Assembly: GCA_012103455.1 (NCBI GenBank)
Contig: WLWT01000001.1
Location: 1,226,001-1,290,000 of the forward strand
DNA length: 64,000 nt
DNA from: Gammaproteobacteria bacterium
GTDB taxonomy: Bacteria > Pseudomonadota > Gammaproteobacteria > HK1
Direction: 5' to 3'
Part shown: one piece after another, positions 19,170-27,477 of the stretch
Numbering within the stretch: position 1 is the first letter of the stretch
How the letters are laid out: the number at the start of each line of letters is the position of its first letter
Made by a program: the position numbers and the translations under genes
Notes under the pieces: generated by a model
What the model saw: only the letters and a program-made list of their open reading frames with translations
The model's database searches: none
What the model was told of the DNA's origin: nothing

Positions 19170-20399
19170 TCAGTGACTAGACTGGGTAAGAGCATGCCAC
19201 CTAAGCGCCACCCACACGGCAGGGATCAGTCCGGCCGTACCATAGCCGAGCAAGGTAACGATTACGCCGAACCGGTCGATAAGAACACCAGCTATCATCA
19301 ATCCCACTGGCAAACCGTACACCGCCAGCATGCGGATACCCATGACGCGGCCGCGCAACTCCGGCGCAGTCCGGTGCAACAATAAAACCGCCATGGTGGT
19401 CATGGCAGCACTGGAAAACACGCCTACAAAAGCCAAAATAGCCCAACCTACACTAGACGGTGGCACCAGCGCGAAGGCCACCACCAGCGCGTGCCACACT
19501 ACCAAACCGATCAGCATGAACACATGCGCCCGCTCGGAGCGCATCAACCCGGCAACCATTAGAGAGCCCACCAGCGATCCGGTGGCAGCTAACGCCGCCA
19601 TCTGTGCGAGGCCGATTTCATCAAGCCCGTAGACATCGCGCGCCACGGCGGGCAACAAACCATGGGTGAGTGGAAATGCTGTAAGGTTAGCCAGCACCGC
19701 CAAGTACATGGTGATCAACAACACCGGCGTACCTTTGATATACCGAAAACCGGTGGCCAGATCGCGCAGCGCGGCCGCTTCCTTGGCATCGGCCCGAGGC
19801 GGTAGATTGGTGATACCGAAAGTAAGCGCCACAGCAGTAATATACATAAAAGTCACCACTATATACGCCGGGCCTATACCGACACTGGCCAGCAAGCCAG
19901 CCCCGGTCAACGCACCGAAGATGCGGGCCGTATCGCTGGTGGTGCGGGAAAATCCCACCGCGTTGGGCAACAACCGCTGCGGCACCGTATCGCCGATCAA
20001 CGCATTGCGCACGATGTGTTCCGCCGGCCGTAACAACCCGGACAACCCGGCAATGCAAAGAACGACGGACGGACCCAACACACCGCCGAGATCGGCAAAG
20101 ATAATGCACGAGGCAATCAAGGCCAGCACACAGCGCATCCCTATCATCACTTGGCGCCGCGAGACCCGGTCGATCAAGACCCCCACCAGGGGGCTTATCA
20201 AAGTCCCGCCGAACCGCAGCGCCCCCACCAAAGCCAGGAAGAAAGCCGAGTCCGTCTCGATGAGTATGTACCACCCAAGGATCAGGGTCTCCATCTCGAA
20301 ACCCAAGGTGGACAGCACATCGGCCGAGAACTGAAAGCGGAAGCTGCGGATGGAAAAAGATGCCAAACTGCGCCTCAAGATATGCTTTAGTCGGCTCAC
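19170..20399 (-). CDS. MFS transporter (exporter-like)
   Basis: 409 residues, about 12 membrane segments, with the MFS loop-2 motif GVLIDRVSRRQVMIG. Similar in layout to EntS/MFS_3 exporters (MSRLKHILRRSLASFSIRSFRFQFSADV start). It begins at GTG, overlapping the stop of a small upstream frame (GTGA). The stop codon is shared with the duplication made by MITE copy C, so the last codons may have been touched by that insertion. Substrate unknown. Confidence 0.85.
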   Translation of the reverse strand: MSRLKHILRRSLASFSIRSFRFQFSADVLSTLGFEMETLILGWYILIETDSAFFLALVGALRFGGTLISPLVGVLIDRVSRRQVMIGMRCVLALIASCIIFADLGGVLGPSVVLCIAGLSGLLRPAEHIVRNALIGDTVPQRLLPNAVGFSRTTSDTARIFGALTGAGLLASVGIGPAYIVVTFMYITAVALTFGITNLPPRADAKEAAALRDLATGFRYIKGTPVLLITMYLAVLANLTAFPLTHGLLPAVARDVYGLDEIGLAQMAALAATGSLVGSLMVAGLMRSERAHVFMLIGLVVWHALVVAFALVPPSSVGWAILAFVGVFSSAAMTTMAVLLLHRTAPELRGRVMGIRMLAVYGLPVGLMIAGVLIDRFGVIVTLLGYGTAGLIPAVWVALRWHALTQSSH

Positions 20400-20553
20400 G
20401 TCAGCGGGCTCATGCCTAAATGCCTTGCCAAAGCCGTCCTGAGGACGAACACATCGACGTGCGGCGCGTACCGGCCGTAATCCGGTCCGTAGTGCTCGAA
20501 GATAACCTCGGTGGCTCCAGTCCCCGTGATGTTAGCCCCGTGATGTTAGCCAT
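20396..20553 (-). pseudogene. Small ORF broken by a 14-bp tandem duplication
   Basis: The end of this frame (TEVIFEHYGPDYGRY, then APHVDVFVLRTALARHLGM) looks coding and its TGA overlaps the GTG start of the MFS gene. Upstream, GCTAACATCACGGG is repeated twice in tandem (14 bp), which shifts the frame. With one copy removed, an ATG at 20553 gives an exact 47-residue protein. I do not recognise it. Confidence 0.4.
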
Positions 20554-21097
20554 GGCCGCCGGCCCCCAAAGTCCGCTAGTGGGTAAAACTCAAGCGGCAC
20601 TACACCTGCATAGCCAGTAGCCCGCGCCGCCCGTGGCATCACCCTCCCAGCGTTACATCTTCCCAGCGAGTTGCTATGGCCAGCGAGTTGCTACGGTGCT
20701 TGGCTGGCCGCCACTCTATTGGCCTCGTCATACACAAATTCAGAGGTGCCCGTCAGTATTTTCCAAGCGGTACAAGCCAGGTTGCGACAGCGTGATACCT
20801 TTTTCCTGCCGCCGCCGGCGATCTGCCCCGCGTCCAACCGGGCTTGTTCCTGAACGTGACGGATACGGGCCGCAATGGTACTTGGATCACGCTGGCGCCC
20901 TGGTGATATCCGTCTCGCTAAAGCTATAGGAGTACGGGCGTGTCTATTGTAAGCGAGCGCCCGTCCATTTAATTGTTTGCTAAGTGTGCCATGCCGTTCC
21001 TGCATGGCAGCCAAAACGAATCGTAGCGCCAGCAGTTCACCGATTGACTGTAATCTTTACCGACTTAACTCATTTAAGAGATTAGGTTCAAACGCTC
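20554..21097. other. Intergenic region with small direct repeats
   Basis: No convincing gene. A 17-bp near-perfect direct repeat (CCAGCGAGTTGCTAYGG) lies at about 20663-20696. A minus-strand frame 20691-21014 includes a protein-like patch (ARIRHVQEQARLDAG) that may be a gene remnant. Confidence 0.35.
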
Positions 21098-22447
21098 ATG
21101 CGCCAGATTCACTTTGTCGCGTTTTTACAGGCGCAAAATTGCACCACCTTACCCGCCGCCTGGCGTCATCCGGACGCGCGTACCGACACCTACTCGCCGG
21201 AGTATTACCAGCACATCGCCCGGGTGCTCGAAGCGGGCAAATTCGATATCGGCTTTTTCGACGATCGCCTGGCCATGCCCGACCTGTACGGTGGCGACCA
21301 TGCTCATACCGTGCAAAACGGCATCCGCTGCGTAAAAATGGACCCCATCGCCTGCTTGATGACCATGGGCGCCGCCACCACACACCTGGGCCTAGGGGCC
21401 ACCTACTCCACCACCTATTACGAACCGTTTCACGTCGCCCGCCTATTCCAGACGGTCGATCTCATGACCAAAGGGCGCGCCGCCTGGAACGTGGTGACCT
21501 CCGTCAACGACAACGAAGCACGCAACATGGGCCGCGCCGGCGTCATGGACCACGACCGGCGCTATGACCGCGCCGATGAGTTCATGGAAGTGGTACTGGG
21601 TCACTGGGATAGCTGGGACGACGATGCCATCGTGGTGGACAAGGTCAACAACCTCTACGCCCGCCCGGACAAAGTGCGGCGCATCGACTACAAGGGCGAG
21701 TTCCTGTGCTCACGCGGCCCGTTTACCGTACCGCGCTCACCGCAAGGCCATCCCGTGGTCATTCAGGCCGGCATGAGCGGCCGCGGCCAACGCTTTGCCG
21801 CCCGCTGGGGCGAGCTGTTATTCGTGGTCTATCACGATCTCGAATCGGGCAAGCGCAACTACCAAACCATGAAGGACGCCGCCGCTGCCGCAGGCCGGGA
21901 TCCGGACGGTATGAAGATCTGTAGTCTTTTCTACCCGGTAGTGGCGGCCACTAAAACACAAGCGGAAGACAAAAAAGCCGCCTATGACAGGCTGCCCAAC
22001 GACATGGATCAGCTATCACTACTATCCGAGGCGCTCAATTTCGACTTCGCCACCAAGCGTATCGACGAGCCGTTCACCGACGAGGAGATGGACGGCATCG
22101 CCGGCATGCAGTCCATGCGCGATCGGGTCCAAGCCATCAACAAGAACCCCACGGTGCGCGATTTCATGGAGTTAACCGGACGCGGCCTGTTAAGAGAAGC
22201 CTGGGTAGGCGGCCCCGAGGAAGTGGCCGATAAGATCGAGGAATGGTTCACCGCGCCCGCCTGCGACGGTTTCGTAGTAGGTCCCACCCACCAACCAGGC
22301 TGCTTTGAAGAATTCGTGAAATATGTGGTGCCCGAGTTGCAGCGCCGTGGACTCTATCGCAAGAACTATACCGGCCCAACCCTACGCGATCATCTGGGGT
22401 TAGCACGGCCGGACATCGGTGCTTGGGAAACGCATTCAGACGCTTAG
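21098..22447 (+). CDS. LLM-class flavin-dependent monooxygenase (NtaA/DszA type)
   Basis: 449 residues, the usual length for FMNH2-dependent NtaA/SnaA/DszA monooxygenases. Features: MRQIHFVAFLQAQNCTTLP, GGDHAHTVQNGIRCVKMDPI, AWNVVTSVNDNEARNMG and QAGMSGRGQRFAARWGE. These enzymes use reduced FMN from a partner reductase to oxidise chelators, dibenzothiophene sulfone and similar compounds. No reductase gene is adjacent. A truncated DsbA-fold gene starts 12 bp after its stop, suggesting a former operon. Confidence 0.88.
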   Translation: MRQIHFVAFLQAQNCTTLPAAWRHPDARTDTYSPEYYQHIARVLEAGKFDIGFFDDRLAMPDLYGGDHAHTVQNGIRCVKMDPIACLMTMGAATTHLGLGATYSTTYYEPFHVARLFQTVDLMTKGRAAWNVVTSVNDNEARNMGRAGVMDHDRRYDRADEFMEVVLGHWDSWDDDAIVVDKVNNLYARPDKVRRIDYKGEFLCSRGPFTVPRSPQGHPVVIQAGMSGRGQRFAARWGELLFVVYHDLESGKRNYQTMKDAAAAAGRDPDGMKICSLFYPVVAATKTQAEDKKAAYDRLPNDMDQLSLLSEALNFDFATKRIDEPFTDEEMDGIAGMQSMRDRVQAINKNPTVRDFMELTGRGLLREAWVGGPEEVADKIEEWFTAPACDGFVVGPTHQPGCFEEFVKYVVPELQRRGLYRKNYTGPTLRDHLGLARPDIGAWETHSDA

Positions 22448-22459
22448 CAGGAGTGTCCC

Positions 22460-22590
22460 GTGGCCGCAATCGACTACTGCTTATCACTCAACTCGCCGTG
22501 GATCTTCCTCGGGCAGGCGCGCCTTTCGGCCATGGCGGCTAAAGCCGGCAGCACCGTGCGTATGCACCTGGTTCGGATCGAATTCAAACC
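22460..22590 (+). pseudogene. Truncated DsbA-family (2-hydroxychromene-2-carboxylate isomerase-like) gene
   Basis: A GTG start 8 nt after an AGGAG site gives VAAIDYCLSLNSPWIFLGQA and ARLSAMAAKAGSTVRMHLV, matching the N-terminus of HCCA-isomerase-type thioredoxin-fold proteins (about 200 residues). After about 43 codons the sequence changes abruptly to AT-rich DNA holding an unrelated gene, so the remainder was lost. Confidence 0.6.
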
Positions 22591-22628
22591 ATTCGCATTA
22601 GACAAACCAAAAATTGAATACGGAGAAA

Positions 22629-23012
22629 ATGATGAAAAAGATGATTGTAACAATTCTTGCTGCTAGCACTTTCGGCTGTGCCACCCTTACAAATGATGCA
22701 ATGACGCCAGTGGCTTTATCGTTCAGCGATGGTAGTGATGGAAGATGCAAGTTAGAAAACAAGCGTGGTGTTTGGGACGCGCAGCTTCCAACTACCACCT
22801 TGATCCGAAGATCAGATGATGTTTTGAGATATGATTGTGAAACTACGGATGGTAGAAAAGCCGCTGGATCAATTCCTAGTACGATAGGTGCAAAGATTAT
22901 AGCAAGTGCTGTGTTTCTTGATTTCGGTATCGTTGACTCAATAACTGATAAACACCGAGAGTACCCTGCAAGTTTTATCATCCCTGTTGCGAAGGTGCCA
23001 AAAGCGAAGTGA
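22629..23012 (+). CDS. Hypothetical exported protein
   Basis: 127 residues from MMKKMIVTILAASTFGCATL, a signal sequence with a cysteine at a position possible for a lipoprotein, although FGC is not an ideal lipobox. A GGAG site precedes the start. The rest (LENKRGVWDAQLPTTTLIRR, DDVLRYDCETTDGRKAAGS) resembles small outer-membrane or phage-type lipoproteins. Base composition is more AT-rich than the flanking LLM genes, so it was probably acquired together with the event that truncated the DsbA-like gene. Confidence 0.6.
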   Translation: MMKKMIVTILAASTFGCATLTNDAMTPVALSFSDGSDGRCKLENKRGVWDAQLPTTTLIRRSDDVLRYDCETTDGRKAAGSIPSTIGAKIIASAVFLDFGIVDSITDKHREYPASFIIPVAKVPKAK

Positions 23013-23154
23013 TGGCGACGGTAGCGTAGCGTGATGTGCTTGCCGGTATGACCTGGGCCGGTGCCCGCTTACACACCCAGTATTTAATGCTTGCCTCTGG
23101 CAATGACCTCCCCGCCGTTGTATTCGCTGGTTTAACGATGGGAGGAGGATTTCA

Positions 23155-23382
23155 GTGTACATTTCGAGCTTCTTGAGGCTAACAGATTGGGCGGCAAAAG
23201 CCGTATGCTTCGCCGCTTTGAGCGTAGGACTAACTGGAACCGCTACCTACTGGATGAAACCGGCGGGTAAAGAGACGGCGCTGCGCGAACTCAACATACC
23301 ACCTCATGCCGGCGCCTGCTGCTACTATAAAAAAGCGGGTTTCGACGTTGCCTATAGCCTATGCCCGCCGCAAGCAAACTAA
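23155..23382 (+). CDS. Small hypothetical membrane protein
   Basis: 75 residues starting at GTG after a strong GGAGGAGG ribosome-binding site. One hydrophobic segment (AAKAVCFAALSVGLTGTATY) and a C-terminal half with paired cysteines (GACCYYKKAGFDVAYSLC). Lies 44 bp upstream of the F420-type oxidoreductase gene and may be co-transcribed. Family not recognised. Confidence 0.5.
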   Translation: MYISSFLRLTDWAAKAVCFAALSVGLTGTATYWMKPAGKETALRELNIPPHAGACCYYKKAGFDVAYSLCPPQAN

Positions 23383-23426
23383 GATCCTGTTGACGAAGGG
23401 CGAAAAAATACTGGAGCCTGATAACC

Positions 23427-24434
23427 ATGAAAGTAGATGCCGGATTGACCTCGGATCTCGCTAAAGCCGGGGCTGAGGCACGCGAACTGGAGGAGATGGG
23501 CTACGCCGGGTTGAAGTCCGTGGAGACTGCCCATGATCCGTTCCTACCCTTGGTCCCAGCGGCCGAGACCACTTCCAAGATCGATCTCATAACCGGCATC
23601 GCCGTGGCCTTCGCCCGCTCTCCGATGACGGTGGCCAACACCGGTCACGATCTCAACGCCGCCTCCAAGGGACGTTTCATTCTAGGCTTGGGTTCTCAGA
23701 TCAAACCCCACATCGAAAAACGCTATTTCATGCCCTGGTCTTCGCCAGCGGCGCGCATGCGCGAATTCATCCTCGCCATACGCGCCATCTGGGCCACCTG
23801 GCACGAAGACAAACCACTAGAATTCATCGGCAAGTTCTACAAACACACTTTGATGACGCCCTTCTTCACCCCCACCAACACCGAATACGGACCGCCAAAG
23901 GTCTATCTCGCCGCCGTAGGTCCACTGATGACAGAGGTAGCCGGTGAGGTGTGTGACGGGATTTTGGTCCACGGTTTCACCACCGAGGCTTACCTTCGCA
24001 ACGTCACCTTACCGGCGCTGGAACGCGGTTTCGCCAAAGCCGGTAAGTCCAGAGCCGGTTTTGAGATCTGTTACCCGGTATTTTCCGTGACCGGAAGCGA
24101 CGATGAGGCAATGACAGCATCGGCTAAAAAAATCCGCCAGCAGATAGCGTTCTACGGCTCGACACCTGCGTACAAGGGCGTGCTCGATTCTATCGGTGCT
24201 GGCGCACTGCAACCGGAACTCAACGCCATGTCCAAGCAAGGCCGGTGGGAGGAGATGGGGCAACTCATCAATGACGATGTGCTCGACAAATTCGCGGTGC
24301 GTGGTATGCCTGCCGAACTGGCCGAACAAATCAAAATCCGCTATGGCGATATCGTGGATAGAACGGCGGCTTCCTATGCCGTCATGACTCATGAAGAGAG
24401 ACTGCAATTCATCTCGGCCATAGCCAGTGCTTAA
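23427..24434 (+). CDS. LLM-class oxidoreductase (TIGR03617, F420-dependent type)
   Basis: 335 residues: MKVDAGLTSDLAKAGAEARE, ELEEMGYAGLKSVETAHDPF, RFILGLGSQIKPHIEKRY and VCDGILVHGFTTEAYLRNV. This fits the TIGR03617 group of F420/FMN luciferase-like oxidoreductases, mostly known from actinobacteria but also proteobacteria. Cofactor not proven here. Second luciferase-like gene of this neighbourhood; substrate unknown. Confidence 0.85.
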   Translation: MKVDAGLTSDLAKAGAEARELEEMGYAGLKSVETAHDPFLPLVPAAETTSKIDLITGIAVAFARSPMTVANTGHDLNAASKGRFILGLGSQIKPHIEKRYFMPWSSPAARMREFILAIRAIWATWHEDKPLEFIGKFYKHTLMTPFFTPTNTEYGPPKVYLAAVGPLMTEVAGEVCDGILVHGFTTEAYLRNVTLPALERGFAKAGKSRAGFEICYPVFSVTGSDDEAMTASAKKIRQQIAFYGSTPAYKGVLDSIGAGALQPELNAMSKQGRWEEMGQLINDDVLDKFAVRGMPAELAEQIKIRYGDIVDRTAASYAVMTHEERLQFISAIASA

Positions 24435-24495
24435 ACGCCCCAAAAATGCAAGCCGGGCAGCGAAATCATGCTGGGCCCATACAGATCTTCGTATA

Positions 24496-25086
24496 TACCA
24501 ATCGCCACTGAAAATGCGAATCTAGAATACTTGCATTAGCTAGCTGATTATGGTCAAAATAAGCTTATAAACAATAATTTAACACCGAGCGAGCGCGATG
24601 AACTCATAAAATCTCATCGTAAAGAGAGAGATGGGCGTATTCGAGACCGAATAAAAGCTGTTTTAGCTTTTGATGGTCACAAAATAATCCACACTGAAGT
24701 TGAGCGAGTGAATGCTCAGACAATTAAATCTTTTCTAAAATCCCTACGCAAACGGCACCCACCCGAGAAAGAAATTCATGTAATTTGGGATAATACCGCT
24801 TATCATAAGAGCAAAGACGTTCAGTCATATACAAAGGACTCAAACATTAAATTACACTACTTGCCGCCCTATTCACCGAATTTAAATCCAATTGAGCGAC
24901 TCTGGAAAATGATGCATGAAGCGGTTACTTATAATCGGTACTATGAGAAGTTTGTAGATTTTCGGAAAGCATCTTTGAATTTTTTCAGGCGCATTGGAAG
25001 ACGAAAAATTTTATTGAGGAAAAGAATCACTGATAAGTTTCAAATTATTAATGCACCGATGTTCGCATCTTGAAGTGTGATGGGTA
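24496..25086 (+). mobile_element. IS630-family element, internal-deletion derivative (591 bp)
   Basis: Ends TACCAATCGCC and GATGGGTA, flanked by TA at 24494-24495 and 25087-25088. It aligns to the 1113-bp element at 59000-60112, with about 520 bp missing from the middle (junction near 24677). The 3' part (24708-25073) keeps the DDE-domain end including WDNTAYHKS and LPPYSPNLNPIERLWK. It cannot make transposase but keeps both ends and could be moved in trans. Confidence 0.85.
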
Positions 25087-25198
25087 TATGCGGTAATTTA
25101 TGCTGCTGATTATCAAAAAAAATACATCGAAATGATGACGCCGTAAAACATTGAAATTATCGTTATATCATACTCTCGATATGTGTTGTATATTTTAC

Positions 25199-25246
25199 GC
25201 ATAACGCTCCACAGCCGATGGCGTAAATTGGTGCCCCTTGTTATGT
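25199..25246 (-). repeat. attC site a
   Basis: Outer cores GCATAAC and GTTATGT, 48 bp, immediately after the stop of the 105-residue cassette gene. Shorter and less regular than the other sites. It is the last site visible, 110 bp from the IS630 derivative. Confidence 0.55.
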
Positions 25247-25249
25247 GAT

Positions 25250-25567
25250 TTACTTTTTACCAAAAAGATATCCTACCAAGGTGCCAAATAATACGCCTAA
25301 AGTTGAATCAAATTTACTCAGATAAGTTAATACACTTGCTGTAACCACCACAACCAAAACGATGCCCGCTTGAAGCCATTTCTCAAATTTAGCATGAGAG
25401 GTTGAAGTTTGTATTGTTGCCTTTTTAATATCTTCGATTATTGCAAGAACCCTTGATGCTAGCTCATGCCCCTTTTCAGATTCCAAATAATAGAGGAACT
25501 GGCCTATATCAATTGGTTCCTCGTCTTCACTTTTCTTGCTTTCAATTAACTCCTTATTCTCTTCCAC
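25250..25567 (-). CDS. Integron cassette gene: small membrane protein
   Basis: 105 residues. An acidic N-terminus (MEENKELIESKKSEDEEP), a short helical region and one or two C-terminal membrane segments (AGIVLVVVVTASVLTYL and LGVLFGTLVGYLFGKK). Bounded by attC sites a and b and read in the same direction as the other cassettes. No known family recognised; membrane proteins of this type are common in cassette arrays. Confidence 0.65.
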   Translation of the reverse strand: MEENKELIESKKSEDEEPIDIGQFLYYLESEKGHELASRVLAIIEDIKKATIQTSTSHAKFEKWLQAGIVLVVVVTASVLTYLSKFDSTLGVLFGTLVGYLFGKK

Positions 25568-25584
25568 GTATTTCTCCCTGATTC

Positions 25585-25684
25585 ACCTAACGCTTCGCAT
25601 CAACCGCCGTTTGATGCGATGGACGAATTGCGTCAGCAATTTCGGCCAGCGGGTCAAACGGTCGGCTGCATGCAAATGTTAGGC
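25585..25684 (-). repeat. attC site b (100 bp)
   Basis: Cores ACCTAAC (25585) and GTTAGGC (25678) enclose imperfect palindromic arms such as GCATCAA / TTGATGC and AGCCGACCG-type pairs. It terminates the cassette of gene 25919-26353. Confidence 0.8.
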
Positions 25685-25918
25685 ACAATCGGGCTGATAC
25701 GCCGAGAGCACGCGAGATCATCGTCGGAATTCTCTTCGTAGGCGTTCCGCTGCTGCGGACCAGAATGTACCTCTAAACACATGAGGAATAGCTATGACGC
25801 GGGTTAAGCCCGTGACGAAAGTAGACGGCAATAGTCGATCGAAGGACTCTCTCTTTGCTGCTGGGTAACAGAGTTCAGCGGGGTACTTTCCTGCCAAGAT
25901 TAAGTTCTTCGGCTGAAG

Positions 25919-26353
25919 CTAGGCGATAACTTCCTTAAGTAGCCCATCCATCGCTATCTGTGCCACGATAAATCCGGAAGTTGTCTCTAATTCTTTAATA
26001 CCTTCTGGTCCGGCTTGAATTGCACAACGATTAGTTCCCATCCATGTATCAGTGACTCGCAGTCCAGCCCTCTCTGCCACGGACCGTAGTCCATGTGCAA
26101 ACTTGTGGTCGTGTGCGACGAAGGTATTCACGGACAGGTCGTCCACGGAGTACGAGTCTGCGATGTCTTCACTAACCTGTCCGCCTCCAGCGACAAAGTC
26201 ACTATGATTTATTCTGACTACGAGCGCGTCCGCGAATCGGCGCAGCGGAGTGCAAAATGGAATGATTCGACGTCCGTCGGCGAGGGGGCTCCAGATTTCT
26301 CGGATACGCGAGCACCACTTTGACGCATCAATATGTGCGGAATCTGAATTCAT
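25919..26353 (-). CDS. Integron cassette gene: uncharacterised 144-residue protein
   Basis: Starts MNSDSAHIDASKWCSRIREI, 1 bp from the attC-d core, as in many cassettes lacking a leader. It contains IIPFCTPLRRFADALVVRI and VSEDIADSYSVDDLSV, loosely recalling DUF1828-type proteins (speculative). A 234-bp stretch without a recognisable gene (25685-25918) follows before attC-b. No function assigned. Confidence 0.6.
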   Translation of the reverse strand: MNSDSAHIDASKWCSRIREIWSPLADGRRIIPFCTPLRRFADALVVRINHSDFVAGGGQVSEDIADSYSVDDLSVNTFVAHDHKFAHGLRSVAERAGLRVTDTWMGTNRCAIQAGPEGIKELETTSGFIVAQIAMDGLLKEVIA

Positions 26354-26354
26354 G

Positions 26355-26435
26355 GCCTAACGCCAGCCGTAACCGGCGCATTTGTAGTGAGCGCAGCGAA
26401 CAAAAAATGCGTCCGAGTTTACGGCTTTGTTAGGC
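26355..26435 (-). repeat. attC site d (81 bp)
   Basis: Cores GCCTAAC (26355) and GTTAGGC (26429) with complementary inner arms AGCCGTAA / TTACGGCT and GCGCATTT / AAATGCGT. A textbook attC layout. Confidence 0.85.
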
Positions 26436-26480
26436 AATATCTTCATTTGATTGCCATCCAGAGCCTCTTTGAATTATCAC

Positions 26481-26560
26481 GCCCTAGTTCTGTGTCATGC
26501 CCGACACACACGTCTCAATCAGCCGCCGCTTTAGCGGTCGGCTGCATTGGTTGGTTAGCA
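26481..26560 (-). repeat. Degenerate attC site e
   Basis: A good core GTTAGCA (26554) and inner arms AGCCGCCGC / GCGGTCGGCT are present, but the partner core is weak (GCCCTAG near 26481). Only about 45 bp separate it from attC-d, leaving no room for a gene: either an ORF-less cassette or a fused, inactive site. Confidence 0.45.
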
Positions 26561-26561
26561 A

Positions 26562-26639
26562 CTAACCGACCTTGATAGCTCCGTAAGCCAATACGGAACA
26601 AAAAAGGAGCGCAATAAAAAATAGTGCAACTATAGCCAT
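26562..26639 (-). CDS. 25-residue hydrophobic peptide in integron cassette
   Basis: ATG directly follows the TGA of the upstream 78-residue gene (TGAATG) and is preceded by GGGAG. The product MAIVALFFIALLFCSVLAYG...KVG is essentially one membrane helix. Its stop lies at the attC-e core. The tight coupling and position argue that it is translated; function unknown. Confidence 0.5.
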   Translation of the reverse strand: MAIVALFFIALLFCSVLAYGAIKVG

Positions 26640-26876
26640 TCATATTCTCCCAAGTTCTTTAAGATGTTCCTCTATTTTTGCCATAACTTTGAAACAAACT
26701 AGCAATATAAAAACGATAACGCCTACACCAAGCCAGAATATCTCTTTGATATTGCCGGACAAGTATAGATTTACCAAGCCTCCTGATAACAGAACGACCA
26801 CTCCCAATAGTACAGTCAAAAATCCTTTCAAATAGCTTATTCGCTCTTTCAGTTCTTCAGATTTTGACATAGGCAA
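26640..26876 (-). CDS. Integron cassette gene: two-helix membrane protein
   Basis: 78 residues: MPMSKSEELKERISYLKGFL, two membrane helices (LTVLLGVVVLLSGGLVNLYL, FWLGVGVIVFILLVCFKVM) and a charged tail EEHLKELGRI. Coupled to the 25-residue peptide that follows. Unrecognised family; the pair fills one cassette between attC-f and attC-e. Confidence 0.65.
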   Translation of the reverse strand: MPMSKSEELKERISYLKGFLTVLLGVVVLLSGGLVNLYLSGNIKEIFWLGVGVIVFILLVCFKVMAKIEEHLKELGRI

Positions 26877-26896
26877 AACTTCCTGATTTCTGGAAT

Positions 26897-26956
26897 TGCT
26901 AACGCCGCGCTCAGGTGCGCCGCGTATGCGGCGTCACCTGCAGCGCCTTGTTAGGC
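26897..26956 (-). repeat. attC site f (60 bp)
   Basis: Cores TGCTAAC (26897) and GTTAGGC (26950) with a near-perfect palindrome between (GGTGCGCCGC / GCGGCGTCACC). Ends the VOC cassette. Confidence 0.85.
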
Positions 26957-26964
26957 GCCAACTA

Positions 26965-27348
26965 TTATTGCTTGAATGATGCCTCATCTCTCAGAGAGCA
27001 GTGGTTGCCGTCTGGGTCGGTGAAATCCGCCAAACTGCCCCAGCCTTCTGTCCTCACAGTGAGCTTCACACCTTTCTTCCGTAGAACTTCTGCAGATTTT
27101 TCTATGTTCTCAACATTGAATCGAAGCCAAACCGGATTTTGCTCTAGCGATTTTCCAACCGGCACGGCTGTCCCTTCTGTCTTGATCATGAGGTAGTTGC
27201 CAGATCCCATATCACAGCAGGTGAGTTTCGAATGTTCGTTATCCAGCGAATACATGATCGGTAGTTCGAGAACCTCACTATAGAACTCCACGCATTGGTC
27301 GTAGTTCTCGGTAAACAGTATTACACCAGTTCGCGTGTATCGCATCAA
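26965..27348 (-). CDS. Integron cassette gene: VOC (glyoxalase/bleomycin-resistance) family protein
   Basis: 127 residues: YTRTGVILFTENYDQCVEFY, NPVWLRFNVENIEKSAEVL and the closing FTDPDGNHCSLRD. This is the standard single-domain vicinal-oxygen-chelate fold, with members that bind drugs, open rings or isomerise. As a cassette gene it may protect against a toxic compound, but no ligand can be named. Confidence 0.8.
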   Translation of the reverse strand: MMRYTRTGVILFTENYDQCVEFYSEVLELPIMYSLDNEHSKLTCCDMGSGNYLMIKTEGTAVPVGKSLEQNPVWLRFNVENIEKSAEVLRKKGVKLTVRTEGWGSLADFTDPDGNHCSLRDEASFKQ

Positions 27349-27361
27349 TGGATTCCTTGGT

Positions 27362-27457
27362 ACCTAACGCCTTGGTAAGGGGCAGCCAAACCGCAGGTTT
27401 GGATGTCCCACGTAGCCTGCAATAGCAGGCGGAGTGAACTTCACCAACTTGTTAGGT
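27362..27457 (-). repeat. attC site g (96 bp)
   Basis: Cores ACCTAAC (27362) and GTTAGGT (27451), inner arms TTGGTAAGGG / CTTCACCAA and CCAAACCGCAGGTTTGG. Terminates the cassette nearest the integrase. Confidence 0.85.
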
Positions 27458-27477
27458 GTACTTACCACAACGCCACC

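Noticed and set aside
21096..21385. Minus-strand ORFs opposite the LLM monooxygenase start
   Set aside because: Antisense shadows of a clearly conserved gene.
25585..27457. CRISPR-like array from regularly spaced repeats
   Set aside because: The repeats are imperfect, of different length, contain GTTRRRY/RYYYAAC cores with palindromic arms and flank full genes, so they are attC sites.
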